In this document: piece by piece, positions 15,866 to 24,294 of the stretch
Layout of the letters: every line of letters starts with the position of its first letter
Numbering within the stretch: the stretch's first letter is position 1
Program-made: the position numbers and the translations under genes
The notes under the pieces: generated by a model
Told to the model about the DNA's origin: nothing
Seen by the model: only the letters and a program-made list of their open reading frames with translations
The model's database searches: none
Assembly: GCA_910587165.1 (NCBI GenBank)
Contig: CAJUKP010000010.1
Coordinates: 1 to 64,000, forward strand
From: an uncultured Duncaniella sp.
GTDB lineage: Bacteria > Bacteroidota > Bacteroidia > Bacteroidales > Muribaculaceae
DNA length: 64,000 nucleotides
Reading direction: 5' to 3'

Positions 15866-16864
15866 TCAGAGATTGGGATTGATGTCGTGCCATTTATCTA
15901 TCGGCGGGATAATTCCGAGCGAGATCACCTCATCACGCAGTTTGCAGAGATGATGATAGCTCTGCTCGAGCTCCTTTTTCTCTTCGGCTGTGCCTCCGAC
16001 GGGATGCACAGTGACGCCATTTTTGTCAACAGTCGTCTCCATGGCCATCATAATATGGTTGAAGTCTCCGTTGTTGACATAGGTGCCTACAGGCCAGTTG
16101 AAATTCTTTCCTCCCATAGCGGCCGCTATCATCTCAATGGATAGATAGGCGGGGCTTTGGAATGACGAACGGCCTCGGAGGTCGATGATGTTCTTGCCAC
16201 CCTGGATCACACTTTCCTTTATCTGCTCCCATTTCTGTTCGGGAAGAGCCTTGGTGCCTATGATCTGTGACAGGGGTTCGCCGGCCACTGTGGTTGTAGA
16301 GGCGAAGACTGCCATCTGTTCGCCATGTCCGCCGTAGGTTCGTGAGTTGACAATCTGATCTGCCGGTATGTGGAAATACTTTGCAAGCTCGCTACGTAGA
16401 CGGGTGCTGTCAAGAGCGGCGAGGGTTGATACCTGTGATGGCTTGAGCCCTGAATAGATCAGGGTGACAAGACCGGTGATATCAGCCGGGTTGAACACTA
16501 CAACAACGTGTTTCACATCCGGGCAATAGTTCTTGATATCCTTTCCGAGTTGCTCGGCTATCTGTGCGTTGCCACGAAGAAGATCCTCTCGGGTCATACC
16601 GGCCTTGCGGGCGGCACCACCTGAGCTGACTATATATTTGGCATCCTTGAATGCTTCCTTCACATCGGAAGTATAGGTGAGATTGAGTCCTTCGAATCCA
16701 CAATGGGCCATTTCTTCAGCCACACCCTCAAGACCGGGTGCGTATGTATCGTAAAGGCAGATATTGGGGGTGAGGTGCATCATGGCGGCTGTCTGAGCCA
16801 TGTTTGAACCGATCATGCCGGCTGCGCCGACAATGACAAGTTTGTCGTTTGTCAGAAAATCCAT
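15866..16864 (-). CDS. mdh: Malate dehydrogenase
   Basis: This 332-residue NAD-dependent enzyme interconverts malate and oxaloacetate. It has the Rossmann loop IVGAAGMIGSN, the LDSTRLR segment and the catalytic His in RTYGGHGEQM of the LDH/MDH superfamily. In Bacteroidales it belongs to the reductive branch from oxaloacetate through fumarate and succinate to propionate, which links it to the methylmalonyl-CoA genes at 60656-64000. It stands alone, with its own long leader and a strong terminator. Confidence 0.95.
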   Translation of the reverse strand: MDFLTNDKLVIVGAAGMIGSNMAQTAAMMHLTPNICLYDTYAPGLEGVAEEMAHCGFEGLNLTYTSDVKEAFKDAKYIVSSGGAARKAGMTREDLLRGNAQIAEQLGKDIKNYCPDVKHVVVVFNPADITGLVTLIYSGLKPSQVSTLAALDSTRLRSELAKYFHIPADQIVNSRTYGGHGEQMAVFASTTTVAGEPLSQIIGTKALPEQKWEQIKESVIQGGKNIIDLRGRSSFQSPAYLSIEMIAAAMGGKNFNWPVGTYVNNGDFNHIMMAMETTVDKNGVTVHPVGGTAEEKKELEQSYHHLCKLRDEVISLGIIPPIDKWHDINPNL

Positions 16865-17055
16865 ATTAGTTTCAGGTTTGATATTCGTTCTTTATAAAGA
16901 AGGAACGCTTTCTGCTGTGAAAATGTTCACCTGTACGGTATCATATAGCTTCCGAAAATGCAGAAAAACAAGAAAGGGATTGTCTCACGACATTCCCTTT
17001 CTTTTTTAAACCTTTATCTTAATCTAATACTATGAAAAACACACACGCAAATTTA
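16865..17055 (-). promoter_or_regulatory. mdh promoter and long leader with terminator-like hairpin
   Basis: This is the only gene-free stretch over 300 bp (16865-17180). Reading minus, a TAAATTTG -7 box (17048-17055) with a possible TTG at 17078-17080 predicts a leader of about 175 nt before mdh. Inside it, at 16970-17003, is a hairpin (AGAAAGGGA/TCCCTTTCT plus TGTC/GACA, loop TCAC) flanked by T runs on both strands: TTGTTTTT after it on the minus strand, TTTTTT on the plus strand. It could attenuate mdh transcription. The rest, 17056-17180, holds the start region of the small lipoprotein gene and nothing else that I recognise. Confidence 0.5.
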
Positions 17056-17180
17056 GTGATATAAACTGTAATTTCCACAACAACAGAGGCCTATTTAATG
17101 ATATTTAACTAAAAACTTTTGAATATTATTGTGATTACCTGCCTCCCCGGAATGTTATTCTAAAAAAGGAGGACATTATT

Positions 17181-17414
17181 ATGAAATTCAAGAAAATAAT
17201 TTTGTCGGCAGCGGTCATTCTGGCCGGTTTGTCCTCAAGCAGTTGCATGGGGCTTGGATGGTCGGTTTCATCCGATCCATACGGTGTCACACCGGATGTT
17301 GGCATATCCATAAGCGGAGGATCGTATTATGATCCCGGTCCGCCTCCGCCCCCTCGGCCTATGCCTCCTCGTCCCACTCCCTGGGGTGGTCCCGGATGGC
17401 CCGGCCCATGGTGA
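17181..17414 (+). CDS. Small proline-rich lipoprotein
   Basis: This 77-residue protein has a lipoprotein signal (positively charged MKFKK, hydrophobic core, SSSSC with Cys22) and a mature part that ends in a run of prolines, glycines and tryptophans (DPGPPPPPRP, then WGGPGWPGPW). I do not recognise a family. An unusually good Shine-Dalgarno sequence, AAGGAGG, sits 8 bp before the ATG, rare in this phylum. The gene is single, between mdh and lpdA, with a hairpin just downstream. Signal, ribosome site and terminator all support a real gene. Confidence 0.75.
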   Translation: MKFKKIILSAAVILAGLSSSSCMGLGWSVSSDPYGVTPDVGISISGGSYYDPGPPPPPRPMPPRPTPWGGPGWPGPW

Positions 17415-17432
17415 TAACAGGTGATAAATATG

Positions 17433-17477
17433 AACCGCATCCGTATGCAGGTATTGTCCATGCAGACGGATGCGGTT
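17433..17477. terminator. Hairpin between lipoprotein gene and lpdA
   Basis: An inverted repeat pairs AACCGCATCCGT with ACGGATGCGGTT, with extra GCA pairing near a 10-nt loop. It lies between the convergent ends of the small lipoprotein gene and lpdA, and could end both transcripts. T runs are poor on either side. Confidence 0.55.
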
Positions 17478-17501
17478 TAAGTTAAAAATGTGGGCAAATG
17501 G

Positions 17502-18836
17502 TCAGAGTGCTGCCGGCAATACCTCCGATAGTGTCGGATGGGCATGAATCGTGCGGACTATGGCTTCAGCTGGGAGCCCGGCGGTCATCACGGCCGCGGC
17601 TTCGGCTATCAGATCGGCGGCATGGGGGCCGCATATATGACATCCGAGCAAAAGTCCGGAATCTGTGTCGACGATGGTTTTCACCAATCCGTCCGTCTCT
17701 CCCATAGCCATGGCTTTCCCGTTGGCGCGGAATGTCGATTTGCCTGTTTTGAAGTTGAGACCGCGGGCTGAGCATTGCTCCTCGGTGAGTCCCACCATAG
17801 CGCATTCCGGCATGGTGAATACTGCCGAAGGCATTACATTGAGATCCTTCCATTCTCCAAGCACAATGTCGCCCTGCGCTGTAGCTGCATGGGCAAGCAT
17901 ACAACGTCCGTTTACATCGCCGATCGCGAATACTTCAGTCCCGGGGCAGGATACACCGTCAGACCACAGGAGTCTCATTCCATCGTCAACTTTCAGGAAT
18001 CCACGTTCGGTAATTGCTCCGGCTTCGATTAATCCGGCGGGGATGACAGGGCGGCGTCCTACAGCCATGAGCACACATTCCGATGCTATCTGTTTCGGTT
18101 TGCCTTTATTCTCATAGTTGACTATCGTGCCGGGATCTATTGAAGTGACACAGGCGTCTGTGACAATACTTATACCCCGTTTTTTGAGTGCCATCCGGAG
18201 GCGTTTGGCCACTTCGGCATCAAATGGCGGGAGTATTTCCTTGCAGTATTCCAACACAGTGACATCTACGCCGAAAGCATTCATCACGGAAGCGAATTCA
18301 AGTCCGATCACACCTCCACCGATCACTACCATTGATTCAGGTAGAAGATCGAGTGTCAGAAATTCATCGCTTGTGAGAGCATGGCTCGCTCCGGGAATGG
18401 GGAGGCGGGCAGAGGCCGATCCGGTTGCCACGATGATACGTGGTGCCGTATATAGTTCTCCTCCGCACTCGACTGTGGAAGGAGATGTGAATACAGCCTC
18501 ACCTTTCACCACATTCACTCCTGAGAGCAGTGTTGATACTCCGTCGCGCAATTCAGCCACCACAGAGTCCTTTCTGGCCATGACCGCGGGGAAATCCACA
18601 CGGACCTCGGTGTTTTCTCCAAACGGGATGCCGTATCTGGCGGCATTAAGAACGGTCATCATCACTTCGGCCGACCGGCATAGAGCTTTGGTGGGAATGC
18701 ACCCGCGGTTGAGGCAGGTGCCACCGAGTTCTGCACGTTCGATCAACGTGACTTCAAGGCCGCGTGAGGCAGCCTTTACAGCCGTTTCATATCCACCGGG
18801 TCCGGCGCCGATGATGAGGAGGTCGGAATGGTTCAT
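17502..18836 (-). CDS. lpdA: Dihydrolipoyl dehydrogenase (glycine cleavage L-protein)
   Basis: This 444-residue flavoprotein reoxidises dihydrolipoyl-lysine with NAD+. It has the FAD motif IIGAGPGGYETA, the redox disulfide CLNRGC (Cys41 and Cys46), an NAD-binding MVVIGGGVIGLEFAS and the C-terminal active-site HAHPTLSE. As the last gene of the glycine cleavage operon (4-bp overlap with gcvPB) it is the dedicated L-protein, though it could also serve a 2-oxo acid dehydrogenase. Confidence 0.94.
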   Translation of the reverse strand: MNHSDLLIIGAGPGGYETAVKAASRGLEVTLIERAELGGTCLNRGCIPTKALCRSAEVMMTVLNAARYGIPFGENTEVRVDFPAVMARKDSVVAELRDGVSTLLSGVNVVKGEAVFTSPSTVECGGELYTAPRIIVATGSASARLPIPGASHALTSDEFLTLDLLPESMVVIGGGVIGLEFASVMNAFGVDVTVLEYCKEILPPFDAEVAKRLRMALKKRGISIVTDACVTSIDPGTIVNYENKGKPKQIASECVLMAVGRRPVIPAGLIEAGAITERGFLKVDDGMRLLWSDGVSCPGTEVFAIGDVNGRCMLAHAATAQGDIVLGEWKDLNVMPSAVFTMPECAMVGLTEEQCSARGLNFKTGKSTFRANGKAMAMGETDGLVKTIVDTDSGLLLGCHICGPHAADLIAEAAAVMTAGLPAEAIVRTIHAHPTLSEVLPAAL

Positions 18837-20311
18837 AGCTCGTGGAAACTTACGATTGGATTAAGTGCCGCAGCTGTGTCGTCCGGTCGTCCGACCGGAC
18901 AGTCATGCGGAGCGCCTTTGACCACATCCGGGGTCTCGGATGCTTCACGGGCGATCTCTCGCATCACGGATATAAACTCATCAAGTGTCTCCTTGCTCTC
19001 AGTCTCGGTCGGCTCTATCATGAGCGATTCATGGAAAAGCAGCGGGAAATAGATGGTGGGTGCGTGATAGCCATGGTCGAGCAGTCGTTTGGCAACATCG
19101 AGTGTGGTCACGCCGGTCGACTTGTCCAGCAACCCGTCGAAGACAAACTCATGCTTGCAAACACGGTCTATCGCCACTTTGTAAAGATCACGCAGCGACT
19201 CCTTGACATAGTTGGCATTGAGCGTGGCGAGTGATCCGGCCATTGCCAGACCGTCTTTGCCGAGCGATAATATGTAGGAGAGGGCACGAAGTTCCACAGC
19301 GAAATTTCCGAGCCAAGATGATATGCGTCCGAGCGATCCGGGACGTTTCTCCACTTCATAGTCGAGTGCGAAGTAATCGTCATCATCAGGCGTCTTTATC
19401 ACAACCACGGGATTGGGAAGGAATTCCTCCAGTCCGGCTCTGACTCCGACGGGTCCTGAGCCGGGTCCGCCACCACCGTGAGGTGTCGAGAAAGTCTTGT
19501 GGAGATTGATGTGCATTACATCAAATCCCATATCTCCCGGTCTGGCTATGCCGAGCAGGGGATTGAGATTGGCTCCGTCATAATACATCAGCGCCCCGGC
19601 AGCGTGGACCATCTCCGCAATCTCCGGGATGGAGTATTCAAAGAGTCCGACAGTGTTGGGATTGGTCATCATCACGGCAGCTACGGTCTCATCAAGGAGT
19701 GCGCGGAGAGCCTCGACATCAACTGTGCCGTCGGGGAGTGATTTCACTTCCACCACTTTCAACCCAGCCACGGCAGCTGAAGCCGGATTGGTGCCGTGGG
19801 CGGAGTCAGGGACAATCACTTTTGTCCTTGCCAGGTCGCCCCGGCTTCTGTGATAGGCACGGATCACCATAAGTCCGGTAAGCTCTCCATGAGCTCCGGC
19901 ATAAGGATTGAGTGTGAACTCAGCCATTCCGCCTATCTCCGACAGCATGGCCTGAAGATCGTTGTAGGCCTTTAACGCCCCCTGCACGGTATCCGCCGGT
20001 TGCATTGGATGCAGACCGGTGAATCCAGGGAGCGAACATAGTTCGTCATTGATCTTGGGGTTGTACTTCATCGTGCACGACCCAAGGGGATAGAATCCTG
20101 AGTCAACACCGAAGTTGTTGGCTGACATATTGGTATAGTGTCTCACCACGGTCGGCTCGTCAATCTCGGGAAGATGCAGGGGTGTCTGTCTGAGCAATGT
20201 GTCCGGCAGTTCAGGAATATGCGCGTCACATCCGTTGGAGTTGAGATAGTAGCCTGTACGGCCCGGCTTGGAAAGCTCGAATATGACTTTTCCGTAATAT
20301 TTTCTATTCAT
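18833..20311 (-). CDS. gcvPB: Glycine dehydrogenase (decarboxylating) subunit 2
   Basis: This 492-residue subunit is the C-terminal, PLP-binding half of the P-protein. The lysine for the Schiff base is Lys272 in HINLHKTFSTPHGGGG. Together with GcvPA it decarboxylates glycine and passes the aminomethyl group to lipoyl-GcvH. It lies 12 bp after gcvPA and overlaps lpdA by 4 bp. Two separate subunits are typical of Firmicutes, Thermotogae and archaea, while many bacteria have one ~950-residue chain. Confidence 0.95.
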   Translation of the reverse strand: MNRKYYGKVIFELSKPGRTGYYLNSNGCDAHIPELPDTLLRQTPLHLPEIDEPTVVRHYTNMSANNFGVDSGFYPLGSCTMKYNPKINDELCSLPGFTGLHPMQPADTVQGALKAYNDLQAMLSEIGGMAEFTLNPYAGAHGELTGLMVIRAYHRSRGDLARTKVIVPDSAHGTNPASAAVAGLKVVEVKSLPDGTVDVEALRALLDETVAAVMMTNPNTVGLFEYSIPEIAEMVHAAGALMYYDGANLNPLLGIARPGDMGFDVMHINLHKTFSTPHGGGGPGSGPVGVRAGLEEFLPNPVVVIKTPDDDDYFALDYEVEKRPGSLGRISSWLGNFAVELRALSYILSLGKDGLAMAGSLATLNANYVKESLRDLYKVAIDRVCKHEFVFDGLLDKSTGVTTLDVAKRLLDHGYHAPTIYFPLLFHESLMIEPTETESKETLDEFISVMREIAREASETPDVVKGAPHDCPVGRPDDTAAALNPIVSFHEL

Positions 20312-20323
20312 GGCTTTCTCTGG

Positions 20324-21706
20324 TTAGAATGTTTTTTCTCCTTCTGGTGTGAATAGGGGTGTCTGTGCTTTTGAGAAAGTGTCGGCGCGCCACACATAGC
20401 GGTCCATCTCCTCTTTTGTGCGGTTTTCTGTGACACATACGAGAAGTTCGTCTTCGGCAATACATACGCCTGCCAGACAGCCGCTTGCCGCCGATACCTC
20501 CATGAAATCCTTCAGAGATGTGTCCCCCTTGTAGCGGAGCACGAATTCATTGAGGAACGGTTTGCCGGGATATTTCAGCTCGAACGCTCCGGTCTCCACC
20601 AGCCTGTCTGCCAGATAATGTGCTCCGGAGGCTGAGAGTGTATTGACCTCACGTAAACCCTGTGGCCCCATGAGCGACAGATAGACTGCCGCATAGAGAG
20701 CCATCAACCCTTGGTTGGAGCATATATTCGATGTGGCTTTATCGCGTCGTATGTGTTGCTCGCGGGCCTGGAGCGTGAGGACGAACACACGTTGGCCTGA
20801 CGGGTCGGTGGTTGCACCGACTATACGTCCGGGAAGTTTGCGCATGAGGGCCTTCGTACAGCACATATAGCCGAGTCCCGGTCCTCCGAACGAAAGAGGC
20901 ATACCGAGCGACTGGGCTTCACCTGCCGCGATATCAGCACCCCATTCTCCGGGATTACGTATGTATCCGAGGGCCGACGCAGGGGCTGTCATCACGAGAA
21001 GGGCTTTGGCGGCGTGCACCATATCGGCCACACCAGTATAGTCCTCGAGTATTCCGTAGTAGTTGGGGGTAGGGAGGATCACTCCGGCTATGTCGGAAGC
21101 GCCTTCAAGCATTGAACGCAGGGCCTCGAGATCTGTCACACCTCCTGATTCGGGAATGGTCTCTATCGTCACTCCGTGATAGCCGGCATAGGTATCGGTC
21201 ACCTCCCTGTAAATGGGATTGAGGGTGGCGCTTACAAGCACACGGTTTTTCTTGCGTCCGGCTGCCACACACATCATCATAGCCTCTGCTACCGCCGTGG
21301 AGCCGTCATACATCGAGGCATTGGACACGGGCAGGCCTGTGAGTTCGGACATCATTGTCTGATACTCGAAGATATACTGTAGTGTGCCTTGTGACACTTC
21401 CGGCTGATAAGGGGTGTAGGCTGTGAGAAATTCCGAACGGGAGAGTATGGCCTGAATCACTGCCGGAGTATAATGATCGTAGAATCCTGCACCGGCAAAA
21501 CAGGTGAGCGGACGGTTCATCTCGGCCAGGTCGGTGAAATATTCCCTGACCTGGCTCTCGCTCATCTGTGTAGGAAGATCGTAGTCCCTCTTGAGTCTGA
21601 GGGAATCAGGTACATCGGCATAGAGATCGTCAAGAGTCTCCACGCCACACTTCCCGAGCATCTCCTTGATGTCGTCGGGAGTGTGGGGAAAATAGCGGTG
21701 GGCCAT
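20324..21706 (-). CDS. gcvPA: Glycine dehydrogenase (decarboxylating) subunit 1
   Basis: This 460-residue subunit is the N-terminal half of the P-protein. It starts with the usual RYFPHTPDDIKEML and carries family blocks FAGAGFYDHYTPAVI, TAYTPYQPEVSQGTLQ and SLSFGGPGLGYM-type sequence (LSFGGPGLGYM). It has the PLP-dependent transferase fold but no active-site lysine; that is in GcvPB. It lies 6 bp after gcvH. The split is real: subunit 1 ends in a proper stop and the next gene has its own start 12 bp later. Confidence 0.95.
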   Translation of the reverse strand: MAHRYFPHTPDDIKEMLGKCGVETLDDLYADVPDSLRLKRDYDLPTQMSESQVREYFTDLAEMNRPLTCFAGAGFYDHYTPAVIQAILSRSEFLTAYTPYQPEVSQGTLQYIFEYQTMMSELTGLPVSNASMYDGSTAVAEAMMMCVAAGRKKNRVLVSATLNPIYREVTDTYAGYHGVTIETIPESGGVTDLEALRSMLEGASDIAGVILPTPNYYGILEDYTGVADMVHAAKALLVMTAPASALGYIRNPGEWGADIAAGEAQSLGMPLSFGGPGLGYMCCTKALMRKLPGRIVGATTDPSGQRVFVLTLQAREQHIRRDKATSNICSNQGLMALYAAVYLSLMGPQGLREVNTLSASGAHYLADRLVETGAFELKYPGKPFLNEFVLRYKGDTSLKDFMEVSAASGCLAGVCIAEDELLVCVTENRTKEEMDRYVWRADTFSKAQTPLFTPEGEKTF

Positions 21707-21712
21707 AGGCTG

Positions 21713-22084
21713 TCAATGCTTTTCGGCGGAGCAGAAATTCGCGTAGGCTTCCTCGTCCATGAGTCCGTCAAGTTCGGACAGGTCGGTCATATCGACCTCT
21801 ATGATCCAGTTGGTCATGGCATCCTCATTGATCAGACGCGGATTGTCGATGAGAGCTTCGTTGATGTTCACGACTGCTCCGCTCACAGGAGAGAAGAGAT
21901 CGGAAGCGGCTTTCACACTCTCTACGGCTCCGAATTCCTCGCCTGCAGCCACATCGTCACCCTGTTCGGGCATATCGACGTATACGACGTTGCCGAGAGC
22001 TTTCTGTGCATAGTCGGAGATACCAATGTAGGCTGTGTTGCCCTCAACGCGGGCATATTCATGGGTTTTGCTGTAGTAGATCAT
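21713..22084 (-). CDS. gcvH: Glycine cleavage H-protein
   Basis: This 123-residue lipoyl carrier moves the aminomethyl intermediate between the P-, T- and L-proteins. The lipoylated lysine is Lys58 in the motif GAVESVKAAS. Start overlaps the gcvT stop by 4 bp. Confidence 0.96.
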   Translation of the reverse strand: MIYYSKTHEYARVEGNTAYIGISDYAQKALGNVVYVDMPEQGDDVAAGEEFGAVESVKAASDLFSPVSGAVVNINEALIDNPRLINEDAMTNWIIEVDMTDLSELDGLMDEEAYANFCSAEKH

Positions 22085-23178
22085 TTCTTATAGGATTTTT
22101 TATAGAATTTTTTTGCTGTTACTGTTGCCGGGAATGTCTTGCGGCGTATACGGATGTTGAGATTGTTGCCTTTTTCGGCGTATGGGGTTTCCACCAGGGC
22201 CGCGGCGATACTCTTGTCAACCGATATGCCACGGTAGCCGGTGGTCACTGTCCCGACTACGATTCCGTCGTCGGTCACAACCTCATAGCCATGACGGGGA
22301 ATGGCCTTGTCTGCCATCTCGAGGCCTACGAGTTTCCTTTTCACTCCATCGGCTTTCTGTGCGGCGAGCGCTTCCCTGCCGATGAACTCCGGTTTGTCAA
22401 GCTTGACAAATATGCCGAGTCCGGCTTCCAGCGGAGAGATGGTCTCGGAAAGTTCATCGCCATACAGAGGCAGACCGACCTCAAAACGGAGAGTGTCGCG
22501 GCATCCGAGTCCGCATGGAAGCGCCCGTCCTGATTCGATAAGTGTGTCCCACATATTCCGGATGGTGGCGTTGTCCGCATAGATCTCAAATCCGTCCTCG
22601 CCGGTGTAGCCTGTGCGGCTCACAAGTATATGGTTTCCATCAAGTGTCGCCTCACGGAAAGTATAGAACTGAAGATCGGCACAGGTTATTCCCAATACCT
22701 GTTCCATCACGGCCTCGGATTCGGGACCCTGTACGGCGAGCTGGCTGAGTTCGTCGCTAAGAGGGATGATCTCCACATTATAGCCGTCGGAGTGTTCCAT
22801 GATCCATGCCATATCCTTGTCAATATTGGCAGCATTGATCACAAGGAAGAAATTGTTGTCGCCACGCTTGTAGACAAGAAGATCGTCCACGACGCCCCCC
22901 TCGGGGTTGCACATCATGCCGTATAAGATCTTACCTGTGGGGAGACCGGTCACGTCATTGGTGAATATGTGGTTGACGTATTTCTCAGCGTCATTCCCCG
23001 AGATGTTCACTTCGCCCATATGGGATACGTCAAACACTCCGCAGGCATTTCTCACAGCCTCATGTTCCTCGACAATGCCCGAGTATTGGATGGGCATATC
23101 GAATCCTCCGAATGGTGTCATCTGGGCTCCAAGAGCCAGATGGCGGGAGTGGAGGCAGGTTTCTTTGATATTTTCCAT
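22081..23178 (-). CDS. gcvT: Glycine cleavage T-protein (aminomethyltransferase)
   Basis: This 365-residue enzyme transfers the methylene group from aminomethyl-lipoyl-GcvH to tetrahydrofolate, releasing ammonia. Typical blocks are GGFDMPIQYSGI, FDVSHMGEV, the folate-binding region around NAANIDKD and SRTGYTGEDGFE. Length is normal. It lies 16 bp after lplA and overlaps gcvH by 4 bp. Confidence 0.95.
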   Translation of the reverse strand: MENIKETCLHSRHLALGAQMTPFGGFDMPIQYSGIVEEHEAVRNACGVFDVSHMGEVNISGNDAEKYVNHIFTNDVTGLPTGKILYGMMCNPEGGVVDDLLVYKRGDNNFFLVINAANIDKDMAWIMEHSDGYNVEIIPLSDELSQLAVQGPESEAVMEQVLGITCADLQFYTFREATLDGNHILVSRTGYTGEDGFEIYADNATIRNMWDTLIESGRALPCGLGCRDTLRFEVGLPLYGDELSETISPLEAGLGIFVKLDKPEFIGREALAAQKADGVKRKLVGLEMADKAIPRHGYEVVTDDGIVVGTVTTGYRGISVDKSIAAALVETPYAEKGNNLNIRIRRKTFPATVTAKKFYKKSYKK

Positions 23179-23194
23179 GGAAAGATGGTATTAA

Positions 23195-24178
23195 TCAGCA
23201 AATCAGATTGATAAATTCTTGGTTGGTCAGTCCGGGGATTATCCTTTCTAAAGACAATCGGTCAAGCGCTTCCGCGATCCGATGTCTTGAATAGGGGACA
23301 TCCCGCAAGCTTTCGGCTATGAGCCGGGAAGCATCGTCGACAGTGGAGAGATAGTCGCCGGTAAGTGTGAGATCCTTCACCATGCCGCCGTTTACTTTAA
23401 GATGCACGGTAAATGTCCCGGCTCCGTCAATCCGGTGGGTGGCTTTCAATGAAGCGACCGGATCCATGCCTGTGAGCCAATCCGGAGACCGGTATTCAAG
23501 TTCGATTCTCTCCACTTCGGCAATATCGGCAGGGGTGAGGGTCAGCGGTGAGCCGTCGGTGATGGAGCGCACGATATGGTCTCTGAACTCAGCGAGGGGG
23601 AGTGATGGGAGGTATTCACGTATGGTGGTGATACGGCTCCTCACGGATCCTACTCCGTGGCTTTTGAGTTTGACGGCGGGAGGAGTGAGCGCTCCTGTCA
23701 TTTTGACCGGATCAAAATCGTAGAGCATGGTGCCGTGCACGATGCTCCGCCCTTTTGTATGGTAATACGAATTGCCGGATACCTTACGGTCTCCGATGAG
23801 GATATCGTTGCGGGAATTGTCGCTCGCATCCAGACCAAGCTGTCTGAGCGCGTTGGCCACCATTGATGTATATTCGGAAAAAGTTCCGGTGACATTGTCA
23901 GAGGTAGTGATGTATGAGAACATGATATTGTTCATGTCGGCAAGAACCGCTCCACCACCACTTTTCCGGCGCACCAGATCTATGTTGTTGTCACGGCAAA
24001 AAGCTGTATCGACCTCTTGCTCGAGAAGCTGGTGACGGCCTATGATCACTGTTGGCTCAACTTGCCACGGAAAGAAGAAATCACGGTCCGGATACCTGCG
24101 GGCCAGCCATTCCTCGAGCGCGAGGAAAAAGGGGAGCCTGCGGGGCATGGGAGTGTCGGGGATCATGACTAATTCCAT
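23195..24178 (-). CDS. lplA: Lipoate-protein ligase A
   Basis: This 327-residue enzyme activates free lipoate with ATP and attaches it to target lysines. It shows the lipoyl-AMP loop VRRKSGGGAVLAD, the HIGR-like IIGRHQ and HTKGRSIVHGTMLY, and has a C-terminal accessory domain. As the first gene of the glycine cleavage operon it is likely to lipoylate GcvH. An octanoyltransferase/LipA pair is not in this window, so scavenged lipoate may be important; that is inference. Confidence 0.9.
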   Translation of the reverse strand: MELVMIPDTPMPRRLPFFLALEEWLARRYPDRDFFFPWQVEPTVIIGRHQLLEQEVDTAFCRDNNIDLVRRKSGGGAVLADMNNIMFSYITTSDNVTGTFSEYTSMVANALRQLGLDASDNSRNDILIGDRKVSGNSYYHTKGRSIVHGTMLYDFDPVKMTGALTPPAVKLKSHGVGSVRSRITTIREYLPSLPLAEFRDHIVRSITDGSPLTLTPADIAEVERIELEYRSPDWLTGMDPVASLKATHRIDGAGTFTVHLKVNGGMVKDLTLTGDYLSTVDDASRLIAESLRDVPYSRHRIAEALDRLSLERIIPGLTNQEFINLIC

Positions 24179-24200
24179 GGCATAGATGATTTCTTGACTG

Positions 24201-24231
24201 CAAATTTACCCAAAAGAAAAATGCCGTCAAA
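24201..24231 (-). promoter_or_regulatory. Promoter of the glycine cleavage operon
   Basis: On the minus strand TTTG (24228-24231), a 19-bp spacer and TAAATTTG (24201-24208) match the Bacteroidota consensus exactly. The -33 box lies inside the stem of the upstream gene's terminator. The leader is about 20 nt, too short for a riboswitch. Confidence 0.75.
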
Positions 24232-24255
24232 CATAAAAAATATGTTTAACGGCAT
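24221..24255 (-). terminator. Intrinsic terminator of the M3 peptidase gene
   Basis: Stem ATGCCGTTAAACATA / TATGTTTGACGGCAT (one G-T pair) with a 5-nt loop is followed on the minus strand by TTTTTCTTTT. It overlaps the -33 box of the next operon. Confidence 0.8.
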
Positions 24256-24294
24256 CTTTTCAAATTTGTCGTTCGCCTGAATTCAGATTCCCTC

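Noticed and set aside
21473..22093. 206-codon open frame on the plus strand
   Set aside because: It is antisense to gcvH and the end of gcvPA, both secure.
24179..24294. Glycine riboswitch before the glycine cleavage operon
   Set aside because: The predicted transcript has only about a 20-nt leader and no aptamer-like fold; the only structure there is the neighbour's terminator.
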